From positions 4,163,587 to 4,227,586 of the forward strand of contig NC_092262.1 of NCBI RefSeq assembly GCF_036320965.1: 64,000 nt of DNA. The letters run 5' to 3'. Both the position numbers and the translations under genes were made by a program. The first letter of the stretch is position 1. The number at the start of each line of letters is the position of its first letter. The notes beneath the pieces are model-generated. The model had not been told where the DNA came from and did not search any database. It saw only the letters and a program-made list of their open reading frames with translations. The stretch is from Panulirus ornatus. Taxonomy: Eukaryota > Arthropoda > Malacostraca > Decapoda > Palinuridae. Shown here piece by piece: positions 33,546-45,617 of the stretch.

Positions 33546-34905
33546 ACCCACAGTAAACCTTATCCACGTATCATCTCTGAAAATATATGGGGGCAGACAG
33601 AGCTTTTTCCAGATACTATATGGTTTGTTAGATGAAAGGGTTGAAATGATGTAGAGTATTCAAGATCAGTGCATGTTGGCAAAATTGGAGATTTTAGGTT
33701 AAACCAGAGACTTGGAGGTTAACAAGTAAACACAACAGTACATAGACAAATGGGTTGTATCAAGATTGAGAAATGGACAATATTACAATCAAAGACAATA
33801 CGGTGGAGAAGGACCAAATAATGATTAAAAGGTGACGAGAGACTGCAGACATGCTGGATGGGGTTTCTAAGATAAAGAATAACAAAGTTGGTAGATTGTA
33901 AGGACATGGGGGAATTACTAGTATTAACACTTGAATATGGCATTATTGCAGTTAGGAAGTACTGTACTCCCACTGTGTTCTGTACAAATAGGTGATTACA
34001 AACACACTGGCACACATAGCCCTAAATTTAGACAAGAAAAAGAATCCTATGATCAATTCATTCCACCTGAAGCCTAAGGGTCACATAAAAGAGAGTGTGT
34101 GCGTGATCTTCGAATTACATAAACACCTGATGAAGGTATAAATAATATTTTCGGATGTTGGTTGTTTCTTGACACTGACGGCTTTAATGACCCTGGTAGT
34201 TAATAGGCCAAAGCCCAAATAACCAAAATGACATCTCATCTGCTTGGTCACCCTCCCTGTCAGAAGCAAATTACATAAAGTTGCAAACCGCACAACACAA
34301 AGGACATAGCAGTCACCAGCTAGCCTAGCCATCATGACATTCATTACGTAACTAATCAAAAGTACTTCCAATACAACCTTAATACACTTGGTAACCAGGT
34401 CCTTACAACAGCACTGGCCACCTCATCCACCAAACTACTCCATAACCAGCACTAGAAATAAGAAAAACGATCCTTTCCTCTCACATAAACAACTTAGGTT
34501 TCCAACACCGTATTATACACGACTTGGACAACGTACGTAACACAGTAAAATGAACCAAAAACCCCAACACAACCACAACCTCAGCTCGGCTTTAAGCACC
34601 ACCATCCTACCAGACATACAACCATCTAACACTACCATCTCCCACACCTGCTTGCTTGCCTGCCCCTCTGATCTCCAGATATTACACATGCCTACAAACT
34701 GCAAACACTGATTCAACATATCTCAGGACCCCAGCATGACACTAACTGCCTAATTGGCACAATCCACACATAGACCCACACACACAGTACTTTACCTAAT
34801 GATCTCATTGACCCGTTGGACAAGGCAGACTTCCTGACCGCCGCTGGGGACCCAGGGAAAGGGAATATATATATATGTTTATCTACGTAAAACCCGCACC
34901 TCAAA
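33546..34905. other. Unassigned stretch, partly A/C-rich on the + strand
   Basis: 34220-34800 has a clear A+C bias, and its minus-strand frames give hydrophobic shadow ORFs. It may be decayed retroelement sequence, but no conserved motif could be read. Confidence 0.35.
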
Positions 34906-34909
34906 GGAC

Positions 34910-35338
34910 ATTTAAACCTGGAGTCAGTCAATGTAATTTTAACCTTCATGTCGAGGGATTAAGTCTCGTGGAACCCACGTAGTCAAACCCGACCTGTTCA
35001 ATATATTCATTTCCAGCTTGTCTGGCAATTTTTTTCCTATTCACTCATGTTTGGGATATTTAAACCTCTCCCCGCCTTGGGGGTATTTAAACTTAAATGC
35101 CCATGAGGTATTTAAACGCGTTGCATTTAAATTTATGTAGAGTTCGTGTTGGGTATGTATGACTAGCGTGTTGTTTGATTTTTAAAAGTCTGATTAAATG
35201 CGTCGTGTGTTCAGCCTACGTTTAATGTATTGCGGGTATTTAAATTTGTTGTGTCTGGGGTATTTAAAGCCCACGTGTCTGGCCATTTAAAACAAGCGTC
35301 CCCCGCTCGCTCTACTTGATTTTTCTGAGGCATTTAAA
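34910..35338. repeat. Cluster of nine ATTTAAA motifs
   Basis: ATTTAAA begins at 34910, 35058, 35085, 35110, 35125, 35238, 35262, 35285 and 35332, often as GGGTATTTAAA or GCATTTAAA. Spacing is irregular, so it is either a decayed minisatellite or a homotypic site cluster. Confidence 0.7.
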
Positions 35339-35552
35339 AATGTAGATGTTGTTCATGATATCGTATTACTTTTCAAAGGAGAAATAGTAAGTGTTGAAAG
35401 GGTTGATATAATTGTTTAGTAAAGATATTACGTTTCTGAAATATTAGTTAAGTTACTCAATATTGTTACAATGACATTTCATCCAAAGGTTTTTTAAAAG
35501 AATACTAACTTGAAAATTGGTTTGATTTACGTGACTGAAATGGAGAATAGGA

Positions 35553-35562
35553 ATATATATAG

Positions 35563-35629
<67 letters not shown>
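35553..35629. repeat. (TA)n microsatellite
   Basis: Starts GAATATATATAGGAATATATA and continues as pure TA. Confidence 0.95.
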
Positions 35630-35630
<1 letters not shown>

Positions 35631-36335
35631 TGAAATTCTCGACTGAGTAATGTTTCCCTGGGTAGGATTTGCATATAGCTCTTCTCAGAATTAGGTAGAA
35701 ATTCACTTATATATATATCAGAGTTTTACGGGTAATATTGAAGTGTTGTTAGTCAGTTGGAATATCTAAACGCTGTTAATCCGGATAGAGAAATGTGGCG
35801 ACACCAGTGGAGTGTGTGTGGGAACAAGAAAATTAATTTCAAACTTAAATATTGTGTGTATCTCTCTAATATCCAACACACACACACAAGACTAGAGTCT
35901 GATTGGAAATTCAGTAACGCTCTCTATTTCTAGAAATACTGCATAAAATGGAGTCATATTACGACTAACAATGCTAATTATTGGAATCTTTTCATTCTGT
36001 AGTTTCTGTTTGAAGTGCGTTGGTGTCCGAAACCAACACGTGTGACTCCAGGGAGTTTGGGAAAGCATTTATTTTGTTAATTATTCCGTTGAGTTACAGC
36101 AGACATGCTAAACCAAGCCTGGGTCAAAGCTGTGTCAGTCTTAATCATGAGGATTAGGGACAATTAATGACTTTAGACATTTAAGGGTGATATTTGTATG
36201 TATCCTTTGTCTTCGGACGAATATACCCGGCCGGTTCCTTCGTTCGGATAAAAAGAGAAAAAGAATAATTCGGATAATCGGTTCAGTCTTTAGCTGTGTT
36301 AGTGTCTGGTCTCGCTTTCCCTCTGTATTTTTCCC

Positions 36336-36338
<3 letters not shown>

Positions 36339-36420
<82 letters not shown>
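36339..36420. repeat. (TA)n microsatellite
   Basis: About 41 TA units. Confidence 0.95.
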
Positions 36421-36423
<3 letters not shown>

Positions 36424-36753
36424 GTGAAAGATACAGGGCTTCATTTAAATGACTGACTGACGTATTTATAACAGTGACATATTAACATTTTATGATCTTG
36501 ATTTGACCAGGGCCATTCCTAAGACTGCATTTTTTTGATAATATTACAGTTTGTTGGGTACAGGTACGCAGAAAGATACAGACACAGGCTTATATAGATG
36601 AAAGAAATAATGCATGAACGGGTAACTGAATGAATAGATAAATGGATATAACTATATTTACTTATTGACCCTACTAACTCTCCTAACTACAGACTTAACT
36701 ACTCATTTAGTTCGATGGGTAATTCAATCTTGAAAGCCATAATTTGTAACTGA

Positions 36754-36755
<2 letters not shown>

Positions 36756-36834
<79 letters not shown>

Positions 36835-36843
36835 TCGATACAC

Positions 36844-36875
<32 letters not shown>
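36756..36875. repeat. (CT)n and (GA)n inverted pair
   Basis: (CT)37 at 36756-36830 and (GA)15 at 36845-36875 separated by about 15 bases, so the strand can fold on itself. Confidence 0.95.
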
Positions 36876-36877
<2 letters not shown>

Positions 36878-38700
36878 TTCGCCACTTGTACTGGTAGTGT
36901 ACATGACCACTCTCCTATAATTAGTTAGATCTTTCATCGTTATAATCCAACAGGAATGTATTAGTTATAAAGACGAAAGTTATTTGAACTGCCTTACACT
37001 TTTCCGTAGCCTATCACACCCTCATTAGCAAGTTTTTATATATAACAAGTGAGAATTTCCCCCATTAAGGATATTCAATGTGGCAGTAAAGTAGATATTT
37101 TTTGATGCGATAACGTAATGTGGGTGTTCACAATGTCGGCGAATGTGAGCTAGTAACTTCAAACTTTTTTTTTTTTAAATATGTTGATGAAATATGCGTT
37201 TGTAGGACAGATGGGTGATGTAGGAGTTCATGGAATATGGCCTGGCATTGTAGTGAGTTATGTCTTGTATCTGTTCACTGCTATAAGAGCGAGGCTATAT
37301 ACTATAAGTTCCTCTTGCTATAGATATAGCCACGATTTCGAAGAGAACCAAAAGTTTTGCCATTAAAGAAAATGCCAAAGTTTTCTGCAGAAAGTCTTCC
37401 TACATCATGAAACCGCTTCCTCTCTGGGCTTGAATATATATATATATAAATCACAAGATGCACTTTGCCAGCGTATTCCCTGAGGCTATAGAAACCATGG
37501 ATTGTTTGGATGGACCTCGCATCCAACCCATAAAATGTATATTGGAAGTTTTTTGAAGGTTTTTAAGATATTTTTTCTTTTTTTCAAGGAAGACTTTGTA
37601 CGTAAATCTATGACCAAGAGTGTTTCTTTATGATAAATAATTATATTCATTTTTAAGAAAGGATAAATGATAGTTTTATTCATTTATAGTCGATGAATTA
37701 TTCGATTCTTTACGAAAAAGAATATGATAAGGTAATATTGGCCCAATATGAAAGTTTAGCCATAGTTCTAAACTTCTCTTATATCGACTTAATAATTGTC
37801 TTCGTCTGACGTATTTCTCTTTCGTATTTCGTCTATCATCTTATTATGTTCATCCTACTACGCTTCAGCCGAGACAAAGGAAGACATTAAAGATTTTAAG
37901 AAATAGTAAAAATCTTCTTTCTTCCTACTGGTTAATTTACCTTTGGCTTAAGCGGGTGTATATGATATGCAAACATGACAGACGAGGTAGGCTAATGTTA
38001 AGTTAATTTGGCGTGTATAATCTTTACGGCTTGTTTAATAGATCAATTGGGTCAACATGAGTGGGACGATTTGGAATAGCAGAGAACCAGGCTTCAAATA
38101 GATAGATAGATAGATGTCCTGGGTCTAGAACCCCCGTCTCTTTACCAATCTTTCCCTTCGCGTAATATAAGTCTGCTGTAAATTCAATCCAGGGAAAAGG
38201 GAATGTGGAAACCATGGCTAAACTGGTGGTGCCCCTCCTCCTCCTCCTCCTCCTTTCCATCAGCTGTCACAACCACCTCACATCAAACGAGGACACAGGA
38301 GGCACAAGCCTCGCTCAGCTGCAGGAATATAGATTTAAGGACGAGCTTAAAGGCTCCCTCTCGACCAGGCTTTGATCTCCCGTAGTTACCCATTAATTTA
38401 TTTCATTAAACTCATTTTTCGTTTTTCTGTCTTGACGCATCAGCATCCCGCTTCTTATATACGACATGAAAGCCTTATGGAAATCTAAATGTAAACTGAA
38501 ATTTCATATTAAATTCGTGTTTATATATTCACCATACGCCAGTTAGCTTTTCGTAAGTAAACTTGTCAAATAACAATAGAATTTTTAATTACTAATTTTT
38601 CTATAGTTGGCTTGAGTTATGGTAATCTTACAACTTGAAGTGAAGGCTATGATTTAATCAGTATACAACATGGTTGTAATGTAGTCGTAGATTATGTAAA
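36876..38700. other. Intergenic stretch, no gene seen
   Basis: AT-rich, with short (TA)n at 37434-37448, (TAGA)n at about 38098-38116 and (CCT)n at about 38232-38253. Open frames are short and unremarkable. Confidence 0.5.
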
Positions 38701-38711
38701 CAATAACATAC

Positions 38712-39010
38712 TCGGTACTGTTTATTTTAATAAGACTAGAAACTTAGACTGCTGATGTTACTTTGTTTATTTTAGTAAGACAAGAAACTTTAATGTTAAC
38801 ATTACGTTGTCTAATTTGATAAGACTAGACACTTTTGCAGTTAGTTACTTTGTTTATTTTAATAAGATTAGAAACTTAGAGTATTAATATTACTTTGTTT
38901 ATTTTGATAAGACAAGAAACTTACATTATTAACTTTGTTTATTTTCGTAAGGCAAGAATGTTACACTGATAAAGTTACTTTGTTTATTTTAATAAGAGTA
39001 GAAACTTATG
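38712..39010. repeat. Degenerate minisatellite, about 50-60 bp unit, 6-7 copies
   Basis: Recurring ACTTTGTTTATTTTAATAAG followed by ACTAGAAACTTA-type sequence. Units differ by substitutions and small indels, so the array is old. Confidence 0.8.
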
Positions 39011-39267
39011 CGTTGGTATATATACATGATAATGATATAATGCAACACAATAAGAGGAGGTTAGTTGGGTAATTAACGTTATAATGGTTTAAGTGGTTAG
39101 GTTAGGTTAAGTGGTGGTGAGGCTAAGTTAGGTGTAAAAATATGATATTGATGCCTAAATATTACATAGAGAAAATGAATTACGTTCTTTCGCAATACAG
39201 CAGAAAGTTCCCAGCCAAATAGACTTGTGAAGCATCGACAACCGTCGTAATATAAACACAAGTACAA

Positions 39268-39282
39268 CACCATCTAGTGGTG
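39268..39282. promoter_or_regulatory. CTCF-like / near-palindromic CACCATCTAGTGGTG
   Basis: The 15-mer resembles the CTCF core (CCANNTAGTGG) and is almost self-complementary. Only the motif is visible; there is no context for function. Confidence 0.25.
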
Positions 39283-40119
39283 CGAACTGTGATATCATAG
39301 GCCACCAAAGGCATTCAACGTTGCCACATTATATTTATATTTAGTACACAGAAGCTGTTGACCCAACAATGCAATTCTGTTTTCCCAAGATCACATTGCG
39401 TCGTGTTTACGAAAGACTGCTAATTCCAGAGCGATGATATTGACGCATTGAAGAAAATACTGCGTATTTCCAAGTACAGTGTTGCACTATTTCCCCTTAA
39501 ATTGATCACCATGGATACGCATCCTTTTTCCTGAAGACAATCATGCTTCACGTTATATCTGTGGACTCACTCTGTGTGTGTGTGTGTGTATTATTTCTCG
39601 CCATTGCTCGCAGCTAAATTAATTTCACTAAAAGTTGTGAAGGGTAACGGGGTAATCTGTTTGCCACTATTGCCACATCGGTGGGCAAGGATCACACCCC
39701 ATCTTCTTTCATACACTATCCCCTCCCCCCTCCCCCCCATGTGTTGTAAGCCAATACGATGCTCAATTGTTTGCCATGATATAGCAGAGATTACAAGGGT
39801 TGTGTTTTCTGTAACAGAGATGTTGTTACAGTGGTAGTTGCCTTCGACCAGTATCCTGTAAGTCGGTACATATCGTTTTCATCATGTATATATATTTGTT
39901 TTCTCTTGTGCGTTGTTCGCTTGGGGCATTTATTTCCGTTTACTGTTGTTCTCCGGCAACAGTCTGTTGAATTAGCCTTTACGTTAGCTTGTTGGATCCC
40001 GGGGAGAATAACGTGTTATTCAACCCCATCATTAAGGAAAGACTTTCTACAACCTCGTGGTTGATATTCTCTTATTACGAAACGTAGATTAACCTCTATA
40101 ATCGTTGATGGTTGTAAGG

Positions 40120-40120
<1 letters not shown>
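39283..40120. other. Intergenic stretch, no gene seen
   Basis: Includes a (GT)n at about 39572-39590 and a C-run at 39722-39738. No coding or RNA feature was recognised. Confidence 0.5.

Positions 40121-40196
<76 letters not shown>
40121..40196. repeat. (TA)n microsatellite
   Basis: About 37 TA units. Confidence 0.95.
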
Positions 40197-40200
<4 letters not shown>

Positions 40201-40348
40201 GAGGTTGTTATTCGTACAGCTTGAGATTATAAAACAAGGTTATTACTTTGCTGACAATGATTTGATCACAGTGAGTTTTGCGTACGAGGTGGCGGGAAGG
40301 GATTAACACGGTTCGCCATGTTAATCCTTACTTTGGAATATTGGTATT

Positions 40349-40349
<1 letters not shown>

Positions 40350-40394
<45 letters not shown>

Positions 40395-40397
40395 ACA

Positions 40398-40399
<2 letters not shown>
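40350..40399. repeat. (CA)n microsatellite
   Basis: About 23 CA units with one interruption. Confidence 0.95.
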
Positions 40400-40702
<303 letters not shown>

Positions 40703-40976
40703 TTTGATTACATAATTCGTGTTAGGGTAAAGGTTGGAACAACTGTCCGTGTTGTGACGAGGTTGTGAGAATGATAAAAGACCAGTTGTAATGACTGTAT
40801 CAACACACAAACATATCCTAGCCTACAATGACCCCCAAGAGTTAAAACGGTGAAATGATTTAACATTGCAGATAACAGTGAGGCTGGATGTTGAGGTTAA
40901 TTTCCTTCCCTCAGACAAGCGTGGCTACGAAGTGTTGCCCTGTGAGTGGCAGTTGGGATATATGCCTTTGTGAAAC

Positions 40977-40978
<2 letters not shown>

Positions 40979-41055
<77 letters not shown>
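40979..41055. repeat. (GA)n microsatellite
   Basis: About 38 pure GA units. Confidence 0.95.
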
Positions 41056-41059
<4 letters not shown>

Positions 41060-41305
41060 TTGGTGGTGAAGGCCAAAGAGATGGTTTCTGACATGGGAGA
41101 AGTGAGTTATATGATATCTGGATATAACATATTGTTGAAACTACGAAAAAAGAACACACGTTTCAGTTTTACGCCCCCCCCCCCTTGCGTGGTCTTTGCA
41201 TATTGAAACAGCTTTTGAAACAGGCAACGTGTGTTTCAGTCATCATCGGTTTAATGAAACGTTACCAGACGAATCACTTTTATCGAATCTGATTTGAATA
41301 CAGTG

Positions 41306-41411
41306 CAACATCAGTGAACATAATAACCTGTGGGTTACAACACTTGTAGCCTTACAGTACAACATCAATGAACATAACAACCTGTGGGTTACAACACTTC
41401 CAGCCTTACTC
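41306..41411. repeat. 54-bp tandem duplication
   Basis: Two units beginning CAACATCAGTGAACATAA and CAACATCAATGAACATAA, each with ACCTGTGGGTTACAACACTT. Confidence 0.85.
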
Positions 41412-41778
41412 CTCTCAAAACCACAACATAAACAATCGTCGAACCTCTCCACATTGAGGTCGAAAGGTCACTCATACATTAGTAAACTATGTTCTTAAAT
41501 CATTTAAAATCTATAAACACAACATTGACAAACTACATTCATAATGACCACATAAGTTTGAAGCAATTAGCCTCGTGATCTTTTTAATTCCGTCCCATAG
41601 TTACACACTCGTCTAAAACGTTCACTCCCCAGACATACAAGTGTTACACTTTCTCCTTCCGCTTTCTGGACGCCATTCGTGTCTCCAGCACAGTAGAATT
41701 AGATTTAGTATAACATATATTGCTGACGGTCATGAAGTAACTTTCTGACTTGAAATGTACTCATTTATCATGAACGTA

Positions 41779-41815
<37 letters not shown>

Positions 41816-42152
41816 AGAGATCACAGTACTTCTTGGCTTGTGAGTTCCCCCGGTGGACGTGGCCAACACCCTGGGCGCTGCAGGAGCCATATAAACGATA
41901 CCCCCTGGTGGTAGGAAGGGAAAGTAAGGTTGACCAACACACGAGGAAGATCAATGTTGATCTGGTTTGTCCAAATGTCTGACCAGATCAACATCAAATG
42001 CTCAGACGCACAAGTGACCAACCCCTATACGTTTTAAGTAACTATTCCTAGACCCATTGTCACATACACACTATTGCTAGATCTCGAATGAACAGGTAAC
42101 CATAGCTTTCTAGATAAGATATAAACATTTAAAACGTAGATTCAAATGCCGA

Positions 42153-42156
<4 letters not shown>
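41412..42156. other. Intergenic stretch, no gene seen
   Basis: Holds a (CA)n at 41783-41812 and otherwise unassigned sequence. Confidence 0.5.

Positions 42157-42219
<63 letters not shown>
42157..42219. repeat. (TA)n microsatellite
   Basis: About 31 TA units. Confidence 0.95.
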
Positions 42220-42220
<1 letters not shown>

Positions 42221-42475
42221 CCTGTAAACGACCCATTCTTCAATAACCAGGTTCCATATCGCTTTGTGAAGCAGTGATTCAATTTCCCTCCTTTCGTTTT
42301 CTATCAGTTTTAGTTTTTGTGTTGGCGAGTTATTGTTGTGGTTTGGTATTAAAAGGTTTAGAACCGTGAAAGCAAAATCCAGTCTTGTTAAAACGGGACT
42401 ATTCTTTTTTGTGTTGTTGTCTTTTTTTAAACATTTATAGGAAGAGATGTGGGTTACATGGTGTTCACTGAGAGT

Positions 42476-42770
42476 TAGTGGGTGTTGAGGTTTCGGTGGG
42501 TTAAGTGGTAAGTCAGTTGATGTGCAGGTGTAGGTGGTGAGTCAGTGGGTGTGGAGGTGTAAGTGGTCAGTCAGTGGGTGTGGAGGTGTAGGTGGTGAGT
42601 CAGTGGGTGTGGAGGTGTAGGTAGTAAGTCAGTGGGTGTGGAGGTGTAAGTGGTCAGTCAGTGGGTGTGGAGGTGTAGGTGGTGAGTCAGTGGGTGTGGA
42701 GGTGTAGGTGGTGAGTCAGTGGGTGTGGAGGTGTAGGTGGGCTAAGTGGTAATTTAGTGGGTGTGGAGGA
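42476..42770. repeat. Minisatellite, 29-bp unit, about 9-10 copies
   Basis: Units carry GGTGAGTCAGTGGGTGTGGA plus GGTGTAG; single-base variants include GGTCAGTCAG and GTAAGTCAG. Confidence 0.92.
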
Positions 42771-42773
42771 GGA

Positions 42774-43030
42774 TTATGAGAGCATTATAACCCTCCATGA
42801 GTGATATAGGAGTCTTATAGCACTCTAGGAAGCCTTATAATCATCCATGAGTGATATAGGAGTCTTATAGTACTACAGGAAGCCTTATAACCTTTCGTGA
42901 GGGATATAAGAGCCTTATAGCACTCCAGGAAGCCTTATAACCCTCCACGAGGGATATAGGAGTCTTATAGCACTCTAGGAAGCCTTATAACCCTTCATGA
43001 GTGATATAGGAGCCTTATAGCCATATATAA
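42774..43030. repeat. Minisatellite, 50-bp unit, about 5 copies
   Basis: Units read AGCCTTATAACCCTCCATGA, GTGATATAGGAGTCTTATAG and CACTCTAGGA, with scattered changes. It begins where the 29-bp array ends. Confidence 0.92.
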
Positions 43031-43266
43031 CCCCAAACCAACATAGTGAAGGCATTATAAAGCTCCCGCATGAGTTTGAGGAAATATTATAAGGTTCAGT
43101 GGGAGGTCACATGAGAGGTGGGTGGAGTGTAGCCACACTTGGCTGTGGGAATGTCAAACGCTCCCACTTTAATCACATTTAATGTATGATCTCTGTGTCA
43201 CTTTGTGTGTTGGGTCGAGAGGTGGCAAGCATACAATATTCACACGGTCTAAATAATATTTTTTTT

Positions 43267-43715
43267 ACTCGCTCCCTCCCTCCCTCCCTCCCTCCCTCCC
43301 TCCCTCCCTCCTTTCCATCAGACACTGGAGGTTCCCTCCCTCTCTCCTCCCACTGGAGGTTTCCTCCCTCCCTCCCTCCTTCCACTGGAGGTTCCCTCCC
43401 TCCCTCCCTCCTTCCACTGGAGGTTCCCTCCCTCCTCCCACTGGAGGTTCCCTCCCTCCCTCCCTCCCTCCCTCCCTCCCTTCCATCAGACACTGGAGGT
43501 TTCCTCCCTCCCTCCTCCCACTGGAGGTTCCCTCCCTCCCTCCCTCCTTCCACTGGAGGTTTCCTCCCTCCCTCCCTCCTTCCACTGGAGGTTCCCTCTC
43601 TCCCTCCCTCCTTCCACTGGAGGTTTCCTCCCTCCCTCCTTCCACTGGAGGTTCCCTCCCTCCCTCCTCCCACTGGAGGTTCCCTCCCTCCCTCCTTCCA
43701 CTGGAGGGTTCCTGG
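43267..43715. repeat. (CCCT)n-rich minisatellite with CCACTGGAGGTT unit
   Basis: Alternates (CCCT)n runs of variable length with CTTCCACTGGAGGTTCCC, about 14 times, including two longer CCATCAGACACTGGAGG variants. It has strong pyrimidine/purine strand bias. Confidence 0.93.
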
Positions 43716-43773
43716 GAGGGGGGGGGATGGGGTGTGTCTTTACGACGTCTGTGGTTGGAATATCTTGGTACAA

Positions 43774-44003
43774 GGTTAGGTTAGCTTAGCTTAGCTTAGG
43801 TTAGGTTAGCTTAGCTTAGCTTAGCTTAACTTAGCTTAGCTTAGCTTAGCTTAGCTTAGGTTAGATTAGGCTAGGTTAGGTTAGGTTAGGTTACGTTAGG
43901 TTAGCTTAGCTTAGCTTAGGTTAGCTTAGCTTACGTTAGCTTAGCTTACGTTAGCTTAGCTTAGCTTAGGTTAGGTTAGGTTAGCTTAGGTTAGGTTAGG
44001 TAG
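43774..44003. repeat. Interstitial TTAGG/TTAGC pentanucleotide tract
   Basis: About 45 units of TTAGG, TTAGC and a few TTACG. TTAGG is the ancestral arthropod telomere repeat. The TTAGC variants dominate the middle in runs. Confidence 0.93.
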
Positions 44004-44103
44004 TTCAGGTGTTGTGAACAGACGCTACACAGGGAGAAAATGGGGGTTGGGGGTGTAACAGTTTCTGATGTATTATAGTTATACGAACTGTGGTGTGGAC
44101 CAG

Positions 44104-44327
44104 GGTCTATCTATCTATCTATCTATCTATATGTTTCTATATATCTATAAATCTATGTGTCTGTCCATCTGTCTGTGAATGTACGTATGTATGTATGTAT
44201 ATATCTATCTATATATCTAGCCTTTTATCTATCTATCTCTCTATCCATCTATCTGTCTATCTATCTATCATCTATCTATGTATCTATCAACCTATCTGTG
44301 TATTTATCTGTCGATATTAATGTATGT

Positions 44328-44374
<47 letters not shown>
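44104..44374. repeat. Compound (TATC)n and (GT)n microsatellite
   Basis: (TATC)n at 44106-44131 and diverged to about 44327, then (GT)n at 44328-44374. Confidence 0.92.
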
Positions 44375-44381
<7 letters not shown>

Positions 44382-44394
44382 CACGTACACACAC

Positions 44395-44571
44395 TGCAGC
44401 CTACGCCAGGTTTATCGCTATTTTCTCATGGGGATGGGGAGGGGGGGATGATTATGCGCAGCTGGGTTGGATGAGGGCCAACCGTCCAATTACCCTGCCC
44501 GACCCAGGACTCGAACCCTGGCCCATGAGTGGAATAGGATAATCCCCCCTAGCCACTGAGCCACAGAGGCT
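44395..44571 (-). mobile_element. tRNA-derived SINE
   Basis: On the minus strand a pol III A box TGGCTCAGTGG (44563-44553) and B box GGTTCGAGTCC (44517-44507) are 35 bases apart. The B box lies in a perfect T-arm hairpin CCAGG/CCTGG. The 5' end GCCTCTG at 44570 fits a tRNA head. The anticodon arm does not fold, so this is a SINE or tRNA pseudogene, not a working tRNA. Confidence 0.8.
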
Positions 44572-44761
44572 CTTAAACCTGTGGCTACAGTCCTGATTGT
44601 TCATGACTTGATAAACCATAAACCATGAGATAAACCTCAATAAACCAAAACTCTTGAAAACATATCTACTCAATGAACCAGTGGTCCAGAAGGTTAAACC
44701 TGTGGTCCAAACGGTTTAGGGAACATCAGAGGAAATCCCTTAAATCCTAATGCACTAAGTT

Positions 44762-45168
44762 GTACCTACCTACCTACCTACCTACCTGCCTACCTACCTA
44801 CCTACCTACCTACCTACCTACCTACCTACCTACCTACCTGCCTGCCTGCCTACCTGCCTGCCTGCCTACCTACCTACCTACCTACCTACCTACATGCCTA
44901 CCTCATTACCTACCTACCTACCTACCTACCTACCTACCTACCTACCTACCTACATGCCTACCTCATTACCTACCTGCCTACCTACCTACCTACCTACCTA
45001 CCTGCCTGCCTACCTGCCTGCCTGCCTGCCTGCCTACCTACCTACCTACCTACCTACCTACATGCCTACCTCATTACCTACCTACCTACCTACCTACCTA
45101 CCTACCTACCTACCTACCTACATGCCTACCTCATTACCTACCTGCCTACCTACCTACCTACCTACCTA

Positions 45169-45203
<35 letters not shown>

Positions 45204-45535
45204 ACCTACCTACCTACCTACATGCCTACCTCATTACCTACCTACCTACCTACCTACCTACCTACCTACATGCCTACCTCATTACCTACCTGCCTACCTA
45301 CCTACCTACCTACCTACCTACCTACCTACCTACCTACATGCCTACCTCATTACCTACCTGCCTACCTACCTACCTACCTACCTACCTACCTACCTACCTA
45401 CCTACATGCCTACCTCATTACCTACCTACCTACCTATCTACCTACCTACCTACCTGCCTACCTACCTGCATACCTACCTACCTACCTACCTACCTACCTA
45501 CATGCCTACCTCATTACCTACCTACCTACCTACCT
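44762..45535. repeat. (CCTA/CCTG)n tetranucleotide array with higher-order units
   Basis: 774 bases of CCTA with CCTG blocks; ATGCCTACCTCATTACC recurs about nine times at irregular distances. The long frame through it (LPTYLPTY) is a repeat artefact. Confidence 0.95.
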
Positions 45536-45617
45536 TCCAGGTTCATAAAACGCAGGCATTCCTGCAGAGCAAATATTAAATTCCTGGAGTGAGCGACTCG
45601 CGTCTTCGGACGTCACC

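Noticed and set aside
34081..34949. Minus-strand hydrophobic frames as small membrane proteins
   Set aside because: They are shadows of A/C-rich + strand sequence, short, and lack conserved motifs or splice support.
44760..45592. Long LPTYLPTY frames
   Set aside because: Pure CCTA/CCTG tetranucleotide translation; both overlapping frames are open for the same reason.
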